In this document: in pieces, positions 58,394-64,000 of the stretch | Layout of the letters: each line of letters opens with the position of its first letter | Position numbering within the stretch: the stretch's first letter is position 1 | From: Haloprofundus halophilus | Lineage (GTDB): Archaea > Halobacteriota > Halobacteria > Halobacteriales > Haloferacaceae | Direction: 5' to 3' | Assembly: GCF_003439925.1 (NCBI RefSeq) | Contig: NZ_QQRR01000001.1 | Coordinates: 1-64,000 of the forward strand | DNA: 64,000 nucleotides | Program-made: the position numbers and the translations under genes | The notes under the pieces: generated by a model | Seen by the model: the letters and a program-made list of their open reading frames with translations, nothing else | The model's database searches: none | Told to the model about the DNA's origin: nothing

Positions 58394-59650
58394 ATGCAAG
58401 TCGACACGGACCGCCTCCGAGCGGACATCGAAGCGAACGCCGAGTTCGGCGACGTAGCGGCCGAGGAGGGTCGCGGTCGGACCGTCCTCTGCGGAACCGA
58501 GGCGAACAGGCAGGCCCGCGAGTACTTCGTCGAACGACTCGAAGACGCCGGACTGTCGGTCGAAATCGACGCCATCGGTAACATCTCCGGGACGTGGACG
58601 CCCGACTCCGCGGACGGAGACGCCGCGCCCGTCGCCTTCGGCAGCCACCTCGATTCGGTCCCCGAAGGTGGTATCTTCGACGGCCCGCTCGGCGTCTACG
58701 CCGCGCTCGAAAGCGCCCGCGCGATGCAGGACGCGGCCGTCGAACCCGAGCGCCCCGTCGTCGTCGTCTCCTTCACCGAGGAGGAGGGTCAGCGGTTCGC
58801 CGACGGGCTGCTCGGCTCTTCGGTCTCGGTCGGCGAGCGCACAGTCGAGGAGGCGCTCGCGCTCGAAGACAGCGACGGCGTAACCCTCGGAGACGCCCTC
58901 GACGACATCGGCTTCCGCGGTGACGGACTGCTCGACGCGAGCGAGTGGGACGCGTGGTACGAACTCCACATCGAACAGGACACGCAACTCGAACGCGCCG
59001 ACGTCCCGGTGGGCGTCGTGACGACCATCACCGGCATCACCCACTGCGAGGCGACGGTGTTCGGCGAGGCCAACCACGCGGGAGCGACGCCGATGGACGA
59101 GCGGACCGACGCGCTCGCGGCGGCCGCGGAGTTCGTCCTCGACGTGGAGCGCGCGGCCAACGGCGTCGTCGCCGAATCGAGCGACTCCGCCGTGGGGACG
59201 GTCGGCTCGCTCGACGTCTCGCCGAACGCGACGAACGTCGTCCCCGGCCGCGTCGAGATGGGCGTCGACGTCCGCGACGTCGAGTACCAGTCGATGCAGA
59301 CCATCGTCGGCGCGGCCAGAGAGAGCCTCACCCGCCTCGAAACCGAGCGCGGCGTCGACACCGAGTTCGAGCGACCGTTCGACCTCGAACCGACGCCGAT
59401 GGCCGACCGGCTGCGGGAGGCGGCCCACGCGGCCGGCGAGACCGCCGGTATCGAGACGATGGACATGCACTCCGGGGCGGCCCACGACACGATGCACGTC
59501 GCCGACGTGACCGACGCGGCGCTGCTGTTCGCGCCGTCGCGCGACGGCATCTCGCACAACCCCCGCGAGTGGACCGACTGGGACGACTGTGCGGCGGCGA
59601 CGCGCGTGCTCGCCGGTGCCGTCGCCGACGCGGCGGGCGGACGTCTCTGA
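58394..59650 (+). CDS. M20-family amidohydrolase (allantoate / N-carbamoyl amino acid type)
   Basis: 418 aa zinc hydrolase. Metal ligands and motifs: GSHLDSVPEGGIFDGPLGVY, SFTEEEGQRFADGLLGSSVS, ELHIEQDTQLERADVPVGVV, ANHAGATPMDERTDAL, DMHSGAAHDTMHVA and GISHNPREWTDWDD, matching the allantoate amidohydrolase/N-carbamoyl-L-amino-acid hydrolase branch. Substrate undecided; no purine-degradation genes are near. A 61-base gap to the glycosylase gene downstream. Confidence 0.9.
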   Translation: MQVDTDRLRADIEANAEFGDVAAEEGRGRTVLCGTEANRQAREYFVERLEDAGLSVEIDAIGNISGTWTPDSADGDAAPVAFGSHLDSVPEGGIFDGPLGVYAALESARAMQDAAVEPERPVVVVSFTEEEGQRFADGLLGSSVSVGERTVEEALALEDSDGVTLGDALDDIGFRGDGLLDASEWDAWYELHIEQDTQLERADVPVGVVTTITGITHCEATVFGEANHAGATPMDERTDALAAAAEFVLDVERAANGVVAESSDSAVGTVGSLDVSPNATNVVPGRVEMGVDVRDVEYQSMQTIVGAARESLTRLETERGVDTEFERPFDLEPTPMADRLREAAHAAGETAGIETMDMHSGAAHDTMHVADVTDAALLFAPSRDGISHNPREWTDWDDCAAATRVLAGAVADAAGGRL

Positions 59651-59711
59651 CGGACCGGCGTCACGGACGAACATCGAAACCCGCAAGCCCGCGGGAACGA
59701 ACGAAGAGACG

Positions 59712-60647
59712 ATGGAGCGAGGGGCGATTCCGCTCGACGAGTTGGCCGGCGAGTTCGACCTACAGGCGACCGTCGAGAGCGGTCAGTCGTATCTCTGGAA
59801 CCGCGCCGACGGCGGCATGTACGACGAACTGGTCGCCTACGGCGGCGACCACTGGTACGAGACGGTCGTGCCGCGGATAGACGGCGTGAGCGACGAGCAA
59901 GCGGTCTTGCGCGTGCGACAGGTCGGCGACCCGGCGACTGGGCGCTTGGAGTGGGAGTCGAACGTCGACGCCGTGCCGCTTCTGACCCACCTGCTCCGCC
60001 TCGACGACGACCTGGACGCGATTCTCGATGCGACGCCGGACGACCCGCTCCTCCGCCGAGCGTACGACGCCTACCGCGGGATGCGACTCGTCCGCGACCC
60101 GCCGTTCGCCTGTCTCGTCTCCTTCATCTGCTCGGCGCAGATGCGCGTCTCGCGCATCCACGGCATGCAGATGGCGATGGCCCGCGAGTACGGCGACCGA
60201 ATCGAGTTCGACGGCGAGACGTACTACGCCTTCCCGACGCCCGCGCAGTTGGCCGAGCGGACCGAGGACGAACTCCGCGAACTGAGCCTCGGCTACCGCG
60301 CGCCCTACGTCCAGCGGAGCGCGGAGATGGTCGCCTCGGGCGAGGCGCACCCCGACGAGGCGCTCGGCCTCGACTACGAGGACGCCCGCGAGTCGCTGAC
60401 GCGGTTCGTCGGCGTCGGCGACAAGGTAGCCGACTGCGTCCTCCTCTTCTCGCTGGGCTTCCTGGAGGCGGTGCCGCTGGATACGTGGATTCAAACCGCT
60501 ATCTCGGACCACTACCCCGACTGCGAGCGGGGGAACTACCGCGAGACGTCGCGGGCGATACGCGAGCGGTTCGGCGGCGAGTACGCGGGTTACGCCCAGA
60601 CGTACGTCTTCTACTACCTGCGCGCCGGCGGCGACGGCGGCGACTGA
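59712..60647 (+). CDS. ogg: 8-oxoguanine-type DNA glycosylase (HhH-GPD, Ogg-like)
   Basis: 311 aa. An N-terminal beta-rich OGG_N-like domain (DLQATVESGQSYLWNRADGG) and an HhH-GPD domain: LVSFICSAQMRVSRIHGMQM, LTRFVGVGDKVADCVLLFSL and FLEAVPLDTWIQTAI. The Lys in VGDKVADC and the Asp in PLDTW are in place for a bifunctional glycosylase/AP lyase. This fits eukaryotic-like Ogg1 of haloarchaea, which removes oxidised guanine. ATG 59712 begins the homologous region. Confidence 0.88.
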   Translation: MERGAIPLDELAGEFDLQATVESGQSYLWNRADGGMYDELVAYGGDHWYETVVPRIDGVSDEQAVLRVRQVGDPATGRLEWESNVDAVPLLTHLLRLDDDLDAILDATPDDPLLRRAYDAYRGMRLVRDPPFACLVSFICSAQMRVSRIHGMQMAMAREYGDRIEFDGETYYAFPTPAQLAERTEDELRELSLGYRAPYVQRSAEMVASGEAHPDEALGLDYEDARESLTRFVGVGDKVADCVLLFSLGFLEAVPLDTWIQTAISDHYPDCERGNYRETSRAIRERFGGEYAGYAQTYVFYYLRAGGDGGD

Positions 60648-60739
60648 GCCGCCGACTCCGCCTGACAGTCCGTTCGCCGTGACGGACACGTCCTGCCGGG
60701 CGAAACTCTATGCGTTTCGATGGGTTATCACTACCCACT

Positions 60740-61189
60740 ATGGACTGCAGAGTCGTCGTAGAGGCGGCCGTGCCCGTCTACGACGTGGGGACGACGGACG
60801 AAGCGGTCCGCATCGCTATCTCCAAAACCGGCGAGATGCTCAACCCGGACCTCAACTACGTCGAGATAAATATGGGGAGCCGACAGTCGCCGTCCGGCGA
60901 GGAACTCCCGCCGGCGTTCATCGCGGCCGACGAGGCGCTCGTCGCCCTCGAACTGGAGATGACCGTCTTCAACGTCGAGCGCGAGGAACACGCGTCGAGA
61001 ATCGCGAGGAAGGAGATCGGTCAGCGCCTGGAAAACATTCCGCTCAAAGTCCTGGAGGTGGCCGTCATCGCCGACGAGGACGACGAAGAAGACGCGAGCG
61101 AGTCGTCGGAAGAAGACGACGGAGACGACGGGGACGACGAGTTGCTCCCGGAGTTCGAAGAGATAGTCGACGAAGAGAGCGACGGCTGA
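60740..61189 (+). CDS. DUF555 (UPF0212) protein
   Basis: 149 aa, an archaeal conserved family. MDCRVVVEAAVPVYDVGTTD start, MLNPDLNYVEINMG, and the ARKEIGQRLENIPLKVLEVA middle are typical. The C-terminal 35 residues are an acidic run of Asp/Glu/Ser. No biochemical function is known to me. ATG 60740 begins the conserved region. Confidence 0.88.
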   Translation: MDCRVVVEAAVPVYDVGTTDEAVRIAISKTGEMLNPDLNYVEINMGSRQSPSGEELPPAFIAADEALVALELEMTVFNVEREEHASRIARKEIGQRLENIPLKVLEVAVIADEDDEEDASESSEEDDGDDGDDELLPEFEEIVDEESDG

Positions 61190-61225
61190 GCGGTCGTAAC
61201 CTGCGAGAGAACTGCAGTCGACGGT

Positions 61226-61462
61226 TCAGTCGGCTTTCGGCGCGACTGTCTCCGGTTCGGTCTCTTCCATCGAGGCCGTGATTCCCTTTGCGAGTTTGAA
61301 AACGGCGGCCTTGTGGTCGGTCTTCGACTTGTGAATAGATGTCGGACGAACGCCAAGTTCGTTGTATTCGGTCAGGTCGAGTTCGGTGTCTTTCCAGTGT
61401 TCCTGCTGGCTTCGTACCTCTGCAAGCAGGCCGTGAAGGTGAATGAGCTCCTGCTTCTTCAT
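61226..61462 (-). CDS. UPF0058 family protein
   Basis: 78 aa. MKKQELIHLHGLLAEVRSQQ and TEYNELGVRPTSIHKSKTDH are the UPF0058 signature, with conserved His residues that could bind metal. Function unknown. TATA box 61489-61497 lies about 30 bases upstream of ATG 61462. Convergent with DUF555 (36-base gap). Confidence 0.88.
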   Translation of the reverse strand: MKKQELIHLHGLLAEVRSQQEHWKDTELDLTEYNELGVRPTSIHKSKTDHKAAVFKLAKGITASMEETEPETVAPKAD

Positions 61463-61488
61463 GAGCAAATTCTCGTTGATACTCGATG

Positions 61489-61497
61489 CTTATAGTA
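61489..61497 (-). promoter_or_regulatory. TATA box of the UPF0058 gene
   Basis: Minus-strand ACTATAAGC, about 30 bases upstream; leaderless start expected. Confidence 0.7.
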
Positions 61498-61623
61498 CTA
61501 TCTTGAGTCTCGTTAACATAGTGCTGTGTGTGAGACACTCTACCCCTCGATACCTGTACTTCCATGAGGCGATGCAATACCCTGTCGTGAACGTTTTACC
61601 GTCCGCGCGTCGACCCGTGAGAT

Positions 61624-62028
61624 ATGGACTACGACGACCAACTCGAGAAGGCACTTTCGGAGTCTCCCGACATCGAAAGCACCGGTAGTCGGTTCGAGGT
61701 CCCCGACCCGAACGTCCGTCCGGAGGGGAACATGACGGTTTTCGAAAACTTTCAGTCGGTGGTCGCCAAACTCGGCCGCGACGAGTCGGACGTCCTGAAG
61801 TTCCTCCAGACCGAACTGGGGACGAGCGGGCAGATCGACGAGAGCGGACGCGCCCGCCTGACGGGCGACTTCCGCCAGGACCGAATCGCCCGCGCCGTCG
61901 AGGAGTACACGGAGGCGTTCGTCCTCTGTCCGGAGTGCGGGCTTCCGGACACGCGCCTCGTCGACGAACGCGGGACGAGGATGCTGAAGTGCGACGCCTG
62001 CGGTGCGCTGTCGCCGACGGGTCGGTGA
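61624..62028 (+). CDS. eif2b: Translation initiation factor 2 subunit beta (aIF2-beta)
   Basis: 134 aa, normal archaeal length. YDDQLEKALSESPDIEST N-terminus, FQSVVAKLGRDESDVLKFLQ, GDFRQDRIARAVEEYTEAFV, then the C-terminal zinc ribbon CPECGLPDTRL and CDACGALSP. Part of the aIF2 complex that brings initiator tRNA to the ribosome. A GTTTTACC box lies about 30 bases upstream. Confidence 0.95.
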   Translation: MDYDDQLEKALSESPDIESTGSRFEVPDPNVRPEGNMTVFENFQSVVAKLGRDESDVLKFLQTELGTSGQIDESGRARLTGDFRQDRIARAVEEYTEAFVLCPECGLPDTRLVDERGTRMLKCDACGALSPTGR

Positions 62029-62083
62029 CGAAGCGTCGCTCGGCGGACTGCGTTCCGAAAAATCGGCGCGAAAAGAGGGGCCG

Positions 62084-62263
62084 CTACTCGAACTGTTTGA
62101 CGGTGTTCAGGTCCGATTCCGTCCGCATGAACTCGGCCAGCCGGCGCGTCGCGTGACAGTTGGGACAACTGAAGTTCGTGCGATGGCCGGGCAACTCGCT
62201 GGGACCGGACTCCCAGTTTTTTCCACACTCGGGGCACAACAGGCGGACGAACGCTTCGACCAT
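62084..62263 (-). CDS. Small zinc-ribbon protein
   Basis: 59 aa. MVEAFVRLLCPECGKNWESG and FSCPNCHATRRLAEFMRTES: one CPxCG and one CPxC knuckle form a zinc ribbon. Family role unknown; conserved in haloarchaea next to tfb-like genes in my impression only. ATG 62263 begins the ordered part. Same strand as tfb, 54 bases downstream of it in reverse order. Confidence 0.7.
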   Translation of the reverse strand: MVEAFVRLLCPECGKNWESGPSELPGHRTNFSCPNCHATRRLAEFMRTESDLNTVKQFE

Positions 62264-62317
62264 ACGACTGACCGACGGGAGCGACTTCAATAAATGTTTG
62301 TGCCGCTCTCGCACACT

Positions 62318-63286
62318 TTAGGCGAAGAGGCCGGCGTCTTCCGCTTCCAGCAGCTCCTTGTACCGGTTTCGGATGGTGACTTCGCTGATGTTGGCGACGT
62401 CGCTCACCTCGCTCTGGGTCACCTTCTCGTTGGTCAGCAGCGCCGCGGCGTAGACGGCGGCGGCGGCGAGGCCGACCGGCGACTTGCCCGAGTGGATTCC
62501 CTTCTCCTTGGCCGTCTTCAGTAGCTGCCGGGCGCGGCGTTCGGCCTCGTCGGAGAGGTCGAGCGCCGAGGCGAAGCGCGGGACGTACTGCTCGGGGTCG
62601 GCGGGCTGGATTTCGAGCTTCAGTTCGCGGACGATGTAGCGGTACGTCCGGGTGAGCTCCATCTTCTCGACGCGGGAGACGGTCGCGATCTCGTCGAGAC
62701 TGCGGGGCATCCCCGCCTGACGAGCGGCGGCGTACAGACTGGCCGTGGCGACGCCCTCGATGGAGCGGCCGGGGAGCAGGTCCTCGCCGAGCGCACGGCG
62801 GTAGATGACCGAAGCGGTCTCGCGGACGTTCTCGGGGAGGCCGAGCGCCGACGCCATGCGGTCGATCTCGCCGAGCGCCTGTTTGAGGTTGCGCTCTTTC
62901 GAGTCGCGGGTGCGGAAGCGCTCGTTCCACGTTCGCAGTCGCTGCATCTGCTGGCGCTGACGCGACGACAGCGAGTTGCCGTAGGCGTCCTTGTTCTGCC
63001 AGCCGATGTTCGTCGACAGCCCCTTGTCGTGCATCATCTTCGTCGTCGGCGCGCCGACGCGGGACTTCGAGTCGCGCTCCGCGCTGTCGAAGGCGCGCCA
63101 TTCGGGGCCGCGGTCGACGGAGTCTTCCTCGACGACGAGGCCGCAGTCGGTACAGACGGTCTCGCCGTGTTCGGTGTCGCTGACGAGTCGGCCGCCACAC
63201 TCGGGACAGGTGCGCACCGACTCGCTCTCTCGTTCTCGTTCTGGTTCCGTTTCGCCGGTGTACGTACGGATGGTTGTGTCGGTCAT
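62318..63286 (-). CDS. tfb: Transcription initiation factor TFB
   Basis: 322 aa. N-terminal acidic stretch, zinc ribbon (CPECGGRLVSDTEHGETVCT then DCGLVVEED), B-finger region (VDRGPEWRAFD, RVGAPTTKMMHDKGLSTNIG), and two cyclin-like repeats (MASALGLPENVRETASVIYR and ASALDLSDEAERRARQLLKT) that hold TBP and DNA upstream of the TATA box (BRE). Haloarchaea have several TFBs; which one this is cannot be told. Its long promoter region has TATATTTATAAG at 63382-63393, giving a leader of about 65-75 bases. Confidence 0.96.
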   Translation of the reverse strand: MTDTTIRTYTGETEPERERESESVRTCPECGGRLVSDTEHGETVCTDCGLVVEEDSVDRGPEWRAFDSAERDSKSRVGAPTTKMMHDKGLSTNIGWQNKDAYGNSLSSRQRQQMQRLRTWNERFRTRDSKERNLKQALGEIDRMASALGLPENVRETASVIYRRALGEDLLPGRSIEGVATASLYAAARQAGMPRSLDEIATVSRVEKMELTRTYRYIVRELKLEIQPADPEQYVPRFASALDLSDEAERRARQLLKTAKEKGIHSGKSPVGLAAAAVYAAALLTNEKVTQSEVSDVANISEVTIRNRYKELLEAEDAGLFA

Positions 63287-63381
63287 GATGGTCCTCGTGA
63301 TAGTGGCGGACCGCTATCCGGGAGAGGGAGAATATGGAGAAGACTCCGGAGTCGGTCCTTACCCTCAGTAAGGCCGCAAGC

Positions 63382-63393
63382 CTTATAAATATA
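63382..63393 (-). promoter_or_regulatory. TATA box of tfb
   Basis: Minus-strand TATATTTATAAG about 100 bases upstream of the tfb start codon; the leader would be unusually long for a haloarchaeal mRNA. Confidence 0.65.
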
Positions 63394-63399
63394 TCGCCC

Positions 63400-63692
63400 G
63401 CAAAACGCGGGAGGCGCTCTCAAACCGACGAATACGTGAGTATTCATCTTTCGAGAACTTCTGGTGGCTCTATTTGAGTGTATTAAACCTGACGGTAAGT
63501 TCCTCCGCGAGTGCAGCGGTTCGAGTGTGCGGGCTACTATCTCGCGACGACGCCTCAGAAGGCTTTTCGTGCACGCCGAACGGACTTCGGTTTATCGTAC
63601 TCTATCCGCACTAATTGCCTATCGGCTGCTCGTCGACCGCTCGGCGGCCGTCTCGAACGTTCACCTCCGACTCGCCTTCCGTCTCCGACCCG
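63400..63692. other. Gene-free gap upstream of tfb
   Basis: About 290 bases. It holds a palindrome GAATAC-GTGA-GTATTC at 63430-63445, some 40 bases upstream of the tfb TATA box, in a good position for a regulator site. No gene is supportable. Confidence 0.5.
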
Positions 63693-64000
63693 TTAGGCGG
63701 GGTGCTGGACCGACTCGAACAGCGAGACGATGTTCGACTCCTCGTCGCTCATCTGCTGGGGGTAGACGCCGAGTGCGATGACGAAGTCGTCCTCGTGGCG
63801 CACCTTCGTCACGTGGATGAACACGTCTATCTGCTCGCCTTCGACGTTCGTGGTCGCGTCGTACTTCGTCACCTCCGTGTCGGTTCCAAGTAGCGTTAGC
63901 GTCTGTGAACTCGCCTCGCTCACGTTGCTCAGCCCGTCGTACTGGCTCGTCAGCATCTGGACGAGGTCCTCGTTGCCGTAGTCTTTGAGCGGGTTGAACG
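63693..64000 (-). CDS. DUF6517-type haloarchaeal protein, N-terminus beyond the window
   Basis: At least 101 residues; the frame is open to the window edge, so the start is missing. Visible sequence: FNPLKDYGNEDLVQMLTSQY, TLLGTDTEVTKYDATTNV, IDVFIHVTKVRHEDDFVIAL, VYPQQMSDEESNIVSLFESV. This resembles DUF6517 lipoproteins of haloarchaea; the lipobox would be in the missing part. Function unknown. Confidence 0.65.
   Translation of the reverse strand, partial: FNPLKDYGNEDLVQMLTSQYDGLSNVSEASSQTLTLLGTDTEVTKYDATTNVEGEQIDVFIHVTKVRHEDDFVIALGVYPQQMSDEESNIVSLFESVQHPA

Overview
The window is chromosomal DNA of a halophilic archaeon (class Halobacteria, probably a Haloferacales member; I cannot name the genus). 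The reasons are very GC-rich, acidic proteins (many Asp/Glu, few Lys), TATA boxes about 25-35 bases upstream of start codons that imply mostly leaderless mRNAs, single-copy archaeal information genes (TBP, TFB, aIF2-beta, Orc1/Cdc6), and families known mainly from haloarchaea (HalOD1, DUF7344, FilR1-type regulators, halocyanin, DUF6517). No insertion sequence, prophage or CRISPR array is visible.

Layout. Positions 1-86 are the 5' end of a 16S rRNA gene on the minus strand, with its leader and promoters up to about 550. TBP and a FilR1-type regulator follow. At 2314-5100 there is a replication origin: a minus-strand orc1/cdc6 gene followed by nine origin recognition boxes (two minus, seven plus), a relatively AT-rich stretch and several short tandem repeat tracts, then an origin-adjacent gene of unknown function. 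6-15 kb holds an XPB-like helicase, a HalOD1 protein, a class V aminotransferase, an AIR-synthase-like protein, a stand-alone RarA-C-terminal-like protein and an orphan N6-adenine DNA methyltransferase that abuts tRNA-Tyr. 16.4-18.4 kb is the preQ0 (archaeosine precursor) operon queD-queE-queC. 18.6-22.5 kb has a small flavoprotein, an EamA transporter and small membrane proteins. 22.7-29.3 kb is a divergent alpha-glucan pair: a giant double GH15 glucoamylase and a GH13 alpha-amylase; malQ lies at 55.7 kb.

30-34 kb carries an Hrq1-type helicase, a DCC protein and a DUF123 nuclease-like protein. 35-41 kb is a lactate cluster: a FAD/Fe-S D-lactate dehydrogenase-type enzyme divergent from lutC and a fused lutB-lutA-type gene. 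Then come halocyanin, a PRC-barrel protein, a TrkA-N/DHH fusion, tRNA-Lys, SRPBCC and HTH proteins. At 46.7-51 kb a second FAD/Fe-S dehydrogenase sits upstream of an alanine/serine-glyoxylate-type aminotransferase, a plausible glycolate-to-glycine module. The last part has MFS and other membrane proteins, thrS, malQ, a flippase-like protein, an M20 amidohydrolase, an Ogg-type glycosylase, DUF555, UPF0058, aIF2-beta, a zinc ribbon protein, TFB and a truncated DUF6517-type gene.

Beyond genes, the strongest unexplained structure is in the intergenic DNA. (1) The 200 bases downstream of both tRNA genes carry partial copies of the tRNA 3' end plus shared sequence modules and hairpins. (2) Nearly every larger gap contains a 9-31 bp tandem repeat tract, often starting at or inside the 3' end of a gene. 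(3) Ten degenerate 9-bp repeats precede the archaeosine operon. (4) Constant-loop, variable-stem hairpins occur at 15.5, 33.9 and 44.3 kb.
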